A DNA stretch of 45,172 bases from a virus. Numbering within the stretch: the stretch's first letter is position 1; the number at the start of each line of letters is the position of its first letter. This document shows positions 5,729 through 12,663 of this stretch, in pieces. The notes under the pieces were generated by a model. It was not told the origin of the DNA. It did no database searches and saw only the letters and a list, made by a program, of their open reading frames with translations. The stretch is from positions 1-45,172 of the IMG/VR virus record IMGVR_UViG_3300028800_000149. One strand, given 5' to 3'. The translations under genes were made by a program, and so were the position numbers.

Positions 5729-5790
5729 TGCTTTGCTCTAGCTAAAACAATATCGGCATAGACCGTAAACCAATATGCTAGAGCAAAGCA
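5729..5790 (+). repeat. 14-bp perfect inverted repeat (RNA stem)
   Basis: TGCTTTGCTCTAGC at 5729-5742 is exactly complementary to GCTAGAGCAAAGCA at 5777-5790. The 34-base interior holds a small CGG-CCG hairpin. The stem can extend outward by two more pairs (one G-U), in competition with the adjacent 20-bp stem. Confidence 0.85.
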
Positions 5791-5905
5791 GCTTAACACA
5801 TTGCTTTAACTAAGTGATTACCTGCTAGCTGACACCGCTAGAAATATAGCATTGCCGGATGAAATGGTGAAAGGGGTGCTAATCGGTTAAAGCAATGTGT
5901 TAAGC
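5791..5905 (+). repeat. 20-bp perfect inverted repeat (RNA stem)
   Basis: GCTTAACACATTGCTTTAAC at 5791-5810 is exactly complementary to 5886-5905. The 75-base interior has its own potential pairings (GATTA 5816-5820 with TAATC 5880-5884; GCTA 5837-5840 with TAGC 5847-5850). It abuts the 14-bp stem without a gap, which would allow coaxial stacking. Confidence 0.85.
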
Positions 5906-6010
5906 TTCAAACTATCGGTTAGGCGATTGTCAACTAATAGTTGTTTTGGTTCAGCGAATTGATTAAATGAGCAACAGAGAATTGCTAGCCAGGATAGAAG
6001 CTAAATTTAT

Positions 6011-6086
6011 TGGAGTGTAGCCAAGTTGGTAAGGCAACAGATTTTGATTCTGTCATTCCCTGGTTCAAATCCAGGCACTCTAGCCA
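6011..6086 (+). tRNA. tRNA-Gln (anticodon UUG)
   Basis: A full cloverleaf: acceptor TGGAGTG / CACTCTA (one G-U), D arm AGCC...GGC, anticodon stem ACAGA/TCTGT with loop TTTTGAT giving anticodon TTG, T arm CCTGG-TTCAAAT-CCAGG, discriminator G and an encoded CCA. U1-A72 is the usual glutamine identity pair. It reads CAA and CAG; CAA is very common in this genome's genes. It sits within the structured region, so it would have to be cut out of a longer transcript by RNase P and 3' nucleases. Confidence 0.95.
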
Positions 6087-6306
6087 TTTTGCTAAAGTTG
6101 TTGCTGTTTGGAGTCGATAGCGGTTGCAACTTTGGTAAACTCTCCTAGTGCTGAGACACTAGGAGCTACAGGAGCCGTCTTAGTCTTGGCTTCATCCATA
6201 CCGGACTATGGGCCGCTCTAAAAAGTCCCGCCACAAGGCAATCCTGGGAGCCGTTAGGCGGGAAAGGTGGTTAGCTGAATCCACCTTACATATCAAAATC
6301 GGTATG

Positions 6307-6345
6307 AAAAGCCTCTGAACTTAAAATGTTTAGGGGCTTTTTGTA
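6307..6345 (+). terminator. strong intrinsic terminator ending the ncRNA region
   Basis: A 14-bp stem with two G-U pairs (6307-6320 with 6328-6341), 7-base loop TTAAAAT, closing in a T run. It separates the structured RNA from the late promoter at 6356. Confidence 0.85.
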
Positions 6346-6355
6346 TTTTATGCTG

Positions 6356-6385
6356 TTGACAACTCATTAAGAAATGCCTTATCAT
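6356..6385 (+). promoter_or_regulatory. late operon promoter
   Basis: TTGACA, 18-base spacer, TATCAT, directly after the terminator and about 40 bases before the first gene of the packaging/structural operon. Confidence 0.7.
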
Positions 6386-6426
6386 GCAACCGCCTTTCTT
6401 TTAGTTGTATCCAAGAGGTAAAGCGA

Positions 6427-6621
6427 ATGAACTATCAAGAAGAAAATGAGTTATTGTTAGGGCAAGTTGCTTTACCAAATCTTTATGATTACTTCCATGC
6501 AATTCCTTCTGATGTAACAATAAGCATTTACTGCAATCAATGTTGTAAAAATTGTTTGCTGTATGTGAAAATAATTAAACCGATTGTTAATTTAGAAGAA
6601 GATTATGAAAACACCTTTTAA
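6427..6621 (+). CDS. small cysteine-containing protein (64 aa)
   Basis: AGAGG lies upstream of ATG. The product is acidic at both ends (MNYQEENELLLGQVALPNLY at the N terminus, LEEDYENTF at the end) with a central CNQCCKNCLLYVK, a Cys cluster suggesting metal binding. It is the first gene of the late operon and overlaps the terminase small subunit gene by 17 bases, so it may be coupled to it. I do not recognise a family; a packaging accessory role is suggested only by position. Confidence 0.65.
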   Translation: MNYQEENELLLGQVALPNLYDYFHAIPSDVTISIYCNQCCKNCLLYVKIIKPIVNLEEDYENTF

Positions 6622-7057
6622 TCAAAGTATTGCTAATATGATTTGCGAAATGATAGCTAGTAACAATTCGCTTATTACTATCTGCAATCTTGATTATATG
6701 CCTGATCTTGGCAGTATAACGGAATGGTTACATAATGAATCGCCGGAATGTGTTGCATTTGCTAAAGCTTATAGGTTTGCACAAGAAGTTAGAGCAGATT
6801 ACCTTTTTGAAGAAGTAATTGAAATAGCCGATGATGCTAGTGAAGATGAAATAGAAGTTGAGAGAAGGGATGGAAGCAGTTATGTAAAAGAAAACAGAGA
6901 ATTTGTAAATAGGTCTAAGCTGAGAGTTCAAACAAGACTTGATGTTATAGCTAAGATGAATGCTAAGAAGTATGGCAAAAAAGCTGAAGAAATTGTTTCT
7001 GACAAAGATAAACTGAAAGATTTGATTGCTGTTATGTCTAAAGGACCGGCTAAATAA
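6605..7057 (+). CDS. terS: terminase small subunit (150 aa)
   Basis: TerS oligomers recognise phage DNA and guide the large subunit to start packaging. The N-terminal half is a helix-turn-helix-like DNA-binding segment (SIANMICEMIASNNSLITIC, then LGSITEWLHNESPECVAFA), followed by a helical oligomerisation region (YRFAQEVRADYLFEEVIEIA) and a basic segment TRLDVIAKMNAKKYGKKAEE common in small terminase subunits of this type. The gene is placed immediately upstream of TerL (2-base gap), the usual order. The length is normal for the family. Confidence 0.85.
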   Translation: MKTPFNQSIANMICEMIASNNSLITICNLDYMPDLGSITEWLHNESPECVAFAKAYRFAQEVRADYLFEEVIEIADDASEDEIEVERRDGSSYVKENREFVNRSKLRVQTRLDVIAKMNAKKYGKKAEEIVSDKDKLKDLIAVMSKGPAK

Positions 7058-7059
7058 AG

Positions 7060-8328
7060 ATGGAAATTTGCCAGTTTGGACAAAAAGCTTATGACTTTAT
7101 TGTTAATCCTATTGAATTAGATGCTAGGATTAACATTTTAGAAGGTTCTGTTAGAAGCGGTAAAACCATTGCAATGATCCTTAAAACCCTGATGTTAGTT
7201 GACTCAGGACCAAAAGGATTAGGTGTATTTACCGGCGTTTCTAAAGATACTATCTTTGATAACGTCTTGCGTGATTTGTTTGATACTATTGGACGTAACA
7301 ACTATAATTACAATAGGGCTAATGGAGAGTTAAATCTATTTGGTGACGAATGGAAAGTAATTGGCGCAAAAGATGAAGGCTCTGAAAAGTTCTTAAGGGG
7401 TAAAACAATTGCAAAGGCTAATTGTGATGAATTGTCACTTATGCCTGAAAGGTTCTTTAAACAGCTTCTAAATCGAATGTCGGTTGCAGGAGCTAGGCTT
7501 TATGGAACAACTAACCCTGATAACCCTAATCATTATCTTTACAGAGAGTATATAACCGATGTAAATAAAACAACCGGCGTCAACCCTATGGTTAAGGTTG
7601 TTCATTTTGAATTAGATGATAATCCTAACCTTTCTGAAGAATATAAGATGTTTATTCGTGCTGCTTATAGTGGCGTTTTCTATCAGCGATTCATTCTCGG
7701 ATTGTGGGTAATAGCTGAAGGTGCAATTTATAAAGACGCTTATAACGCTGCTTTATTGTTTGATGAATATGGTTCAGGTGGTGTTGCTGAATGCCCACAA
7801 GGTTTGTTTGGTCCTGGTGGACATATTGAAAGAATAATCGGAATTGACTATGGAACAACTAACCCTTGCGTGTTCTTAGACGTTTATGATGATGGTGATA
7901 CACTTTGGCAAAGAAAAGAATATTATTGGGATAGTAAGAAAGAAGAACGGCAAAAAACAGATGAAGAATATGTTGATGATTTAATAGGGTTTATTGGCGA
8001 AAACACAAATGTTTCTGTTTTAGTTGACCCTTCAGCAGCTTCTTTTATAGCTGCTTTAAGGGCAAGAGGTATTATATCATGGGATGTAGACACAGCAGAT
8101 AATGCTGTACTAGACGGAATAAGAATGTTTGGTTCTATGATGAAAAGAGGGAAATACAGGATTCATAGAAGTTGCACAAATACAATAAGGGAAGTAACAA
8201 GCTATTGTTGGAATGAGAAAAAATCTTTAGTTGGAATTGAAGAACCGATTAAAGCAAACGATCATACTTGTGACGCTGGAAGATATATAGTCAAAACTAA
8301 AATAAGTGAATGGAGATTGACACAATGA
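7060..8328 (+). CDS. terL: terminase large subunit, PBSX-type (422 aa)
   Basis: The packaging motor: ATPase plus nuclease. Walker A GSVRSGKT is at residues 29-36, Walker B with DE at 123-124 (ANCDEL), and the coupling motif YGTTNPDNP at about 148-156. The C-terminal RNase H-like nuclease shows acidic positions D263 (GIDYGTTNP), D323 (LVDPSA) and D405 (CDAGRY). It lies between TerS and the portal gene, overlapping the latter by ATGA. The circularly permuted contig suggests headful cutting rather than cohesive ends. All catalytic residues look intact. Confidence 0.96.
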   Translation: MEICQFGQKAYDFIVNPIELDARINILEGSVRSGKTIAMILKTLMLVDSGPKGLGVFTGVSKDTIFDNVLRDLFDTIGRNNYNYNRANGELNLFGDEWKVIGAKDEGSEKFLRGKTIAKANCDELSLMPERFFKQLLNRMSVAGARLYGTTNPDNPNHYLYREYITDVNKTTGVNPMVKVVHFELDDNPNLSEEYKMFIRAAYSGVFYQRFILGLWVIAEGAIYKDAYNAALLFDEYGSGGVAECPQGLFGPGGHIERIIGIDYGTTNPCVFLDVYDDGDTLWQRKEYYWDSKKEERQKTDEEYVDDLIGFIGENTNVSVLVDPSAASFIAALRARGIISWDVDTADNAVLDGIRMFGSMMKRGKYRIHRSCTNTIREVTSYCWNEKKSLVGIEEPIKANDHTCDAGRYIVKTKISEWRLTQ

Positions 8329-9761
8329 GCAAAAACAGAAAAGTGTTAAAACCTGCTGTTAAATCCAATGATGAACAAATGACAATGGATCAAAAAGCAC
8401 TTGATGCTTTTCAAAACTTAGCAGCAAGGTTAGGTTTTGGCTCAAATAACTTGAATGAAGGTGTTGATTATCCGCTCACTAGGTTAACTAGAAATTATCA
8501 ATTACTTACTTCGCTTTATCGTTCCCATTGGATTATCAGAAAGATTATTGATACTATCCCTGAAGATATGATGAAAAATTGGATTACTTTGACTTGTCAA
8601 CTTGATCCTAAAGGTATTGACAGTTTTAACAAAGTAATTAGAAAAACCAGACTTAAAGAAAAGCTGTTAGAGGGTTTACAATGGGGTAGGCTTTACGGCG
8701 GTGCTGCTGCAATCATGCTTATTAAAGGACATGAAAATTATTTAGATCAACCGCTAAACCTGGATACTGTTTTACCGGATAGTTATAAAGGCTTGCTTGT
8801 GCTTGATAGGTGGTCCGGTATTGCTCCTAAAGGTGATTTGATAACCGATATAAATGACCCTGATTTCGGTTTACCTGCAACTTATCAAATTACTGTTGAC
8901 GGTGGTCAAACTTTTGTTGTTCATTCTTCCAGGGTTATCAGGTTTACCGGTAGAAAATTACCTTATTGGGAAAAGGTTGCTGAAAACAATTGGAGTATTT
9001 CGGAAATTGAAGTTATTTTTGACGAATTGAAAAAAAGGGATAATACTAGCTGGAACATTGCAAGTTTGATCTTTCTTGCAAATATCAGAGTTTTAAAAAT
9101 GGGTACAATGGGCAAAATGTTGGGTTTAGGTAACGCTCAACAGCAACAGCAGTTGTATAATACTCTTTCCGCTCAAAATAGCTTAATGTCTAATCAAGGT
9201 ATGATGATACTTGATAAAGATGATGATTTTGATACTAAAACCTATAGCTTTAGCGGTATCAATGATATTTATGAAAGCTTTATGCTTGATCTTGCAGGAG
9301 CTTCAGAGATTCCAGTTACAAAGCTATTTGGGCGTGCTCCTTCTGGAATGAATGCTACCGGTGAAAGCGATTCACAGAATTATGACGGCAACATTGAAAC
9401 TAAACAAGAAGCAACGCTTAGACCGGCGTTAGATAAGCTGTTTCCGGTTATAGCGGTTAGTTTGTGGGGATTTGTCCCTGATGATTTCGATTTTAAATTC
9501 AATCCTGTTAGAAGCATATCAACTGAAAAGCTTGCTGAAATATCTGCTAAATTAACTGATTCAGTTGATAAGGTTTTTAATTCTGGAATTATTGGAAGAA
9601 AAACTGCATTGAAGGAGTTAAGGCAAAACAGCGAAATAACCGGTTTGTTTAGCAACATAACTGATGAAGAAATAGAAGCTGCAACTGATGAAATTGAAAT
9701 GAATATTGATATGCCGATGTTTGGTGAAGAACCTGAAGATAAAGAAGAAAAGCCGGTTTAG
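8325..9761 (+). CDS. portal protein, DUF1073-type (478 aa)
   Basis: Portal dodecamers form the DNA gateway at one head vertex and dock with the terminase and neck. The segment LYRSHWIIRKIIDTIPEDMMKNWITL near residue 70, the LQWGRLYGGAAAIML segment and the late GASEIPVTKLFGRAPSGMNATGE are characteristic of DUF1073 portals of myophages. The same family name has been used for Acb1-like anti-CBASS proteins in some annotations; the length and gene order here indicate the portal. I chose ATG 8325 (GGAG 9 bases upstream; ATGA overlap with terL) over an in-frame ATG 15 bases earlier. The C-terminus is acidic. Confidence 0.92.
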   Translation: MSKNRKVLKPAVKSNDEQMTMDQKALDAFQNLAARLGFGSNNLNEGVDYPLTRLTRNYQLLTSLYRSHWIIRKIIDTIPEDMMKNWITLTCQLDPKGIDSFNKVIRKTRLKEKLLEGLQWGRLYGGAAAIMLIKGHENYLDQPLNLDTVLPDSYKGLLVLDRWSGIAPKGDLITDINDPDFGLPATYQITVDGGQTFVVHSSRVIRFTGRKLPYWEKVAENNWSISEIEVIFDELKKRDNTSWNIASLIFLANIRVLKMGTMGKMLGLGNAQQQQQLYNTLSAQNSLMSNQGMMILDKDDDFDTKTYSFSGINDIYESFMLDLAGASEIPVTKLFGRAPSGMNATGESDSQNYDGNIETKQEATLRPALDKLFPVIAVSLWGFVPDDFDFKFNPVRSISTEKLAEISAKLTDSVDKVFNSGIIGRKTALKELRQNSEITGLFSNITDEEIEAATDEIEMNIDMPMFGEEPEDKEEKPV

Positions 9762-9771
9762 TTACCGGCTT
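9750..9771. terminator. bidirectional terminator at convergent gene ends
   Basis: AAGCCGGT / ACCGGCTT with a 6-base loop overlaps the portal stop codon. It is followed by a T-rich tract rightward and by TTTTCTTC on the minus strand, so it can stop the leftward cassette and attenuate the late transcript. Confidence 0.65.
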
Positions 9772-9777
9772 CATCTT

Positions 9778-10017
9778 TCAGTATTCAATAACCTTTCCAC
9801 AATCGGTTATAGGTTGTCCAGTATTCCAGTTGATTGCAACCCTTTTACCGCAATGTTCTTGTGGTTCAAAGATACAAACAACAGGATCAACGTTTTTGTA
9901 AGTTCCAACAACGGTAAAAACACATTCCCCGTAACCGCTAATGTTACCTTTCCAAGTATTATTGCAACCATACTTGTAACGCTGGAAATGTTCAGGTTGT
10001 TTGATTTGCTTTTTCAT
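9778..10017 (-). CDS. small hypothetical protein (79 aa)
   Basis: The last gene of a three-gene leftward cassette embedded in the rightward late operon. ATG at 10017 has AAGGAG nine bases upstream, favouring this start over a longer reading. The product (MKKQIKQPEHFQRYKYGCNN at the N terminus) is beta-rich by eye, with four cysteines (YGC, GEC, VVC, HCG) and a C-terminal TDCGKVIEY. It contains repeated short aromatic/charged strands, possibly a small beta-barrel. No family recognised. The cassette's orientation suggests early expression, independent of the structural genes around it. Confidence 0.65.
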   Translation of the reverse strand: MKKQIKQPEHFQRYKYGCNNTWKGNISGYGECVFTVVGTYKNVDPVVCIFEPQEHCGKRVAINWNTGQPITDCGKVIEY

Positions 10018-10031
10018 TTTAGTTACTCCTT

Positions 10032-10262
10032 TTAGTTTAGCCACATAATGCAACCTTCACCTTCATTCTCACAGCATTCAAGACCGATGTTTTTATCTGA
10101 ATCAGTGTAAACATAAATGTCATTTGCTGCAATTGCTTCTTTAGTAAAACAGGTGTAACCGTCTTCTTGTAGTTCTTTTAAAAGCTGTTCAATTTTAGCA
10201 AGGTGACGTTTATCAGGGTTTGCAATTCTTCTAACGCCTTGGTGTTTATTTTCAGTTTTCAT
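10032..10262 (-). CDS. small hypothetical protein (76 aa)
   Basis: Starts at ATG 10262 behind AAGGGG, inside the end of the upstream gene (11-base overlap), so it is probably translationally coupled. The N-terminal half is basic and helical (KHQGVRRIANPDKRHLAKIE, then QLLKELQEDGY); the C-terminal half is acidic, ending in CCENEGEGCIMWLN. The basic helix could bind nucleic acid, but no motif is definite. Middle gene of the leftward cassette. Confidence 0.65.
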   Translation of the reverse strand: MKTENKHQGVRRIANPDKRHLAKIEQLLKELQEDGYTCFTKEAIAANDIYVYTDSDKNIGLECCENEGEGCIMWLN

Positions 10263-10419
10263 CGCATTCCCCTTTTTCAAGTTTTGCTTTTTCAACTTTT
10301 GCAATTTGTCTTGCATTCTCAATGCCATATATTTTAGTTGCTTTAAAATATCTTTTAAACTTGTCATAAATAACAACCGTATAATGTCCTGATCTGCTAA
10401 AGGTTATTGAAGTTTTCAT
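10252..10419 (-). CDS. small basic protein (55 aa)
   Basis: First gene of the leftward cassette, with AAGGAG nine bases before ATG and a good promoter (10453-10481). The product begins MKTSITFSRSGHYTVVIYDK and continues FKRYFKATKIYGIENARQIA, then lysine-rich helix. Two or three strands and an 'A(R/K)xIAKVEKAKLEK' helix resemble the AP2-like/integrase-type DNA-binding fold in outline (a beta-sheet followed by a helix); this is a weak inference. Below 60 residues, it would be missed by simple gene callers. Confidence 0.65.
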   Translation of the reverse strand: MKTSITFSRSGHYTVVIYDKFKRYFKATKIYGIENARQIAKVEKAKLEKGECDEN

Positions 10420-10452
10420 TTTGCAATCTCCTTTGCTGTTGAAGTTGAATAG

Positions 10453-10481
10453 ACTATAACAAACCTTTTAACAGCCGTCAA
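10453..10481 (-). promoter_or_regulatory. promoter for the leftward three-gene cassette
   Basis: Minus strand TTGACG, 17-base spacer, TATAGT, about 35 bases upstream of the start at 10419. Same layout as the promoter at 963-991. Confidence 0.75.
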
Positions 10482-10535
10482 TAGTTATTTTGCAAAATAA
10501 TTCATTTTAGCTAAATTATTTTGTTGGAGTTTTAA

Positions 10536-11354
10536 ATGGTTGATTTTTCGGTTAAAAAAAGAATTGAAGCACAATATAAAGCTAACCTTAAAGGTATGTT
10601 TAAGCACCTTTACGATTTTATTTTGAATGGTGATGTTGAAAAAGTAATTGCAAGCAAGGCTTTTAGTTCCTTTTGCAATTCAGTTGCAAGCCGTATGATA
10701 ACCGGTCTTGCTGTTGAAAATGCTAAAGATTGGCGGGATGCTGCTAGGCAAGGTCAACAGGGAAGAATGATCTATGAAGCCTTGAAGCAAGAAATGAAAG
10801 GTCCGGTTGGCTACAGAGTACAAAGCTTGATTGATGATAATGCAAAGCTGATTAAATCATTTTCTAGCACAATGTCTAACCATATTGTTAACCAAATAAA
10901 TGAAAATGCACAATCAGGAGTTAGAGCGAGTGCTTATGCTGAAAGGTTGAAAGAATGGAATGAAAAAAACAATATTGATGATGTAACAGAAGCCAGGATT
11001 AACTTAATTGCTAGAACTGAAACAAGCAAAGCAAGCACCGCTTTAACAAGAGCAAGAGCCGAAAACTTAGGATTGAATTGGTATATATGGAGAACTAGCG
11101 AAGATGCCAGGGTTAGGAGTTCTCATAAAATAATGGATGAAGTGTTAATTCATTGGAGCAATCCCCCTGCACCTGAACAACTTGATAATATAAAATCTAC
11201 TTTAGGCCATTATCATGCCGGCAATGCTCCTAACTGTCGTTGTTATCCTGAACCTGTTATTAGTTTAAATTCAATTAAATGGCCGTGTAAAGTTTATATT
11301 GGTGGAAAAATAGTTACAATGATAAGAGTGGAGTTTGAACGATTAGCCGCTTGA
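10536..11354 (+). CDS. phage head morphogenesis protein, SPP1 gp7/Mu F-like (272 aa)
   Basis: A minor head protein thought to act during procapsid assembly or DNA delivery, usually encoded just after the portal, as here. The diagnostic C-terminal module is present: INLIARTETSKASTALTRAR, then NWYIWRTSEDARVRSSHKIMD, and GHYHAGNAPNCRCYPEPV, with the conserved R-T-E, D-x-R-V-R-x-x-H and C-R-C features. The N-terminal 130 residues are helical. GGAG precedes ATG. The order is broken by the leftward cassette inserted between portal and this gene. Confidence 0.9.
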   Translation: MVDFSVKKRIEAQYKANLKGMFKHLYDFILNGDVEKVIASKAFSSFCNSVASRMITGLAVENAKDWRDAARQGQQGRMIYEALKQEMKGPVGYRVQSLIDDNAKLIKSFSSTMSNHIVNQINENAQSGVRASAYAERLKEWNEKNNIDDVTEARINLIARTETSKASTALTRARAENLGLNWYIWRTSEDARVRSSHKIMDEVLIHWSNPPAPEQLDNIKSTLGHYHAGNAPNCRCYPEPVISLNSIKWPCKVYIGGKIVTMIRVEFERLAA

Positions 11355-11380
11355 AATATTATTTTTCAGCGGCTTCACTT
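11346..11380 (+). terminator. probable terminator after the minor head gene
   Basis: GCCGC and TGAAA (one bulged T between) pair with TTTCA and GCGGC; the hairpin overlaps the stop codon and is followed by CTTTTTC. It would partly separate the packaging genes from the capsid genes. Confidence 0.5.
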
Positions 11381-11461
11381 TTTCATTGCTTCAAAGATTT
11401 TTTCACATTAGAATAGCAAACAGAAGTTTACCTTTCAAAGGTTATTAGGGTTTTCTCACAA

Positions 11462-12634
11462 ATGGCAAAATCGTATTTCGGAACAAGATTAAGTAATAAC
11501 ATTGCTAAAACTCCTGAAGGGTTTTTAGTTTGTTATAACGTTCCTATTGCCAGAACTGGCTATCAAGATTACGCTCCTGAAGAAGTAGGTATTGAAAATG
11601 CTAAAGTAGTAAACGGGATTGTTAAAGTGTTCCGTTCTCCTGAACAAGTTTTTGCAACTGCAACAATTGCAAGTGCTGAAGGAAAAGACGTAACTGATTT
11701 ACACCCTAGCGAATGGCTGAACACTATTAATCATTCTTCTTATAGTAAAGGTCATTGCCAGAATGTAAGAAAAGGTGAAGGTGAATTTGCAGATTTTTTA
11801 ATTGCAGATTTGTTTATTAAAGACGCTGTTTTGATTAACAAGATTGATAACGGTCAACGTGAAGTTTCTTGTGGTTACAATCATGATTATGCAGAAACTG
11901 AAAACGGAATTGAACAGATAAACATAATCATGAATCACGTTGCAATTGTTCCAAACGGCAGAGCCGGAAAAGAAGTATCTATTAGAGATGCTAAACCCAA
12001 TATTAAAAAGGAGCTAAACAAAATGAGTGGTAAAACCTGGAAAGAAAAAATTTTCGGAATGGGAATGAAAGAGTTTGCCAAAGATGCAACTCCTGAACAA
12101 GTTGCAGAAGCAATGAGTGAAAAAGAGCCTGAAGAAAGTTCTAAAGATGAAAATGCACATTCTGAAGCAATGGGGCAAATTCTGGAAAGTCTGAAAGCTA
12201 TTGAAGCTAGACTTTCTAAACTGGAAACTTCTGAAGCTGCTGAAGAAACTCCTGAAGAAGCAATTGATGCACTTGAAAAAGAGCTTGAAGGGAAAGAGAA
12301 AGAAAAGGATGATGCCGGACTTGTTGAGCCTGAAAAGCTTTCCGGTGTTGAAATTCCCACAAATCCTATTCCTGGTGCAGATGCTGCTCTTTCCATGCTT
12401 AGGACTATGAAACCGATTATTGCCGCTATTTCTGATCCTGCTGCGAAGAAACAAGCCTGTGATGCTCTTACGGCTTCTGTTAAGGGGTTGATGCCTACCC
12501 CGACACAAAAAGCCGATTACGGCAAGCTTTTGGAAGCACAAAGGGCAAAAGACGAAAGTGCTAAAGCTGCTCCTGAAGACCTGGGGAAAAGCATTAAAGA
12601 AAAATATCACCGTCAACCTGTAAAAGTTAGATAA
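11462..12634 (+). CDS. prohead protease-scaffold fusion, DUF2213-type (390 aa)
   Basis: The N-terminal ~185 residues match DUF2213 prohead proteases: a beta-rich domain starting with GFLVCYNVPIARTGYQDYAPEE, then LHPSEWLNTINHSSYSKGHCQNV with a conserved His, VSCGYNHDYAE and NHVAIVPNGRAG. The rest is a highly charged helical region (Glu/Lys/Ala-rich, with EARLSKLE coiled-coil heptads) typical of a scaffold. A strong internal ribosome site and ATG at 12023 start the scaffold half on its own. The ribosome site for the full-length start is weak (AGGG). Its product would mature the capsid and remove the scaffold. Confidence 0.88.
   Translation: MAKSYFGTRLSNNIAKTPEGFLVCYNVPIARTGYQDYAPEEVGIENAKVVNGIVKVFRSPEQVFATATIASAEGKDVTDLHPSEWLNTINHSSYSKGHCQNVRKGEGEFADFLIADLFIKDAVLINKIDNGQREVSCGYNHDYAETENGIEQINIIMNHVAIVPNGRAGKEVSIRDAKPNIKKELNKMSGKTWKEKIFGMGMKEFAKDATPEQVAEAMSEKEPEESSKDENAHSEAMGQILESLKAIEARLSKLETSEAAEETPEEAIDALEKELEGKEKEKDDAGLVEPEKLSGVEIPTNPIPGADAALSMLRTMKPIIAAISDPAAKKQACDALTASVKGLMPTPTQKADYGKLLEAQRAKDESAKAAPEDLGKSIKEKYHRQPVKVR
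12023..12634 (+). CDS. nested in-frame scaffold protein (203 aa)
   Basis: AAGGAG at 12008-12013 lies nine bases before an in-frame ATG, just where the protease domain ends. The product begins MSGKTWKEKIFGMGMKEFAK and consists of the charged helical scaffold with no protease part. This copies the lambda C/Nu3 arrangement, where the scaffold is made in excess from an internal start. The site is far better than the one of the full-length gene. Confidence 0.6.
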   Translation: MSGKTWKEKIFGMGMKEFAKDATPEQVAEAMSEKEPEESSKDENAHSEAMGQILESLKAIEARLSKLETSEAAEETPEEAIDALEKELEGKEKEKDDAGLVEPEKLSGVEIPTNPIPGADAALSMLRTMKPIIAAISDPAAKKQACDALTASVKGLMPTPTQKADYGKLLEAQRAKDESAKAAPEDLGKSIKEKYHRQPVKVR

Positions 12635-12663
12635 TAAAAACAAGCAAAAAAGGAGAAATACTT

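Larger units (their letters stand above)
5657..6345 (+). ncRNA. candidate large structured RNA with embedded tRNA
   Basis: About 690 bases without a plausible protein gene but with unusually dense pairing. In order: an 8-bp stem 5666-5673/5703-5710 enclosing GAATAG-TTA-CTATTC; a 14-bp perfect stem 5729-5742/5777-5790; a 20-bp perfect stem 5791-5810/5886-5905 around a further folded 75-base domain; hairpins at 5914, 5931 and 5970; the tRNA-Gln at 6011; a stem 6094-6100/6127-6133; a 9-bp hairpin 6142-6165; 6171-6176/6188-6193; 6203-6207/6224-6228; 6227-6232/6257-6262; and 6264-6287. CATACCG (6197-6203) matches CGGTATG (6300-6306), next to the intrinsic terminator. Size, phage context and an internal tRNA resemble GOLLD/ROOL RNAs; membership is not shown. 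Confidence 0.65.

Noticed and set aside
6230-6262. Possible group I intron core (GGCAATCCTGGG resembles a Q element)
   Set aside because: No matching P, R and S elements or P7 pairing can be arranged, and no interrupted gene or tRNA flanks the region.
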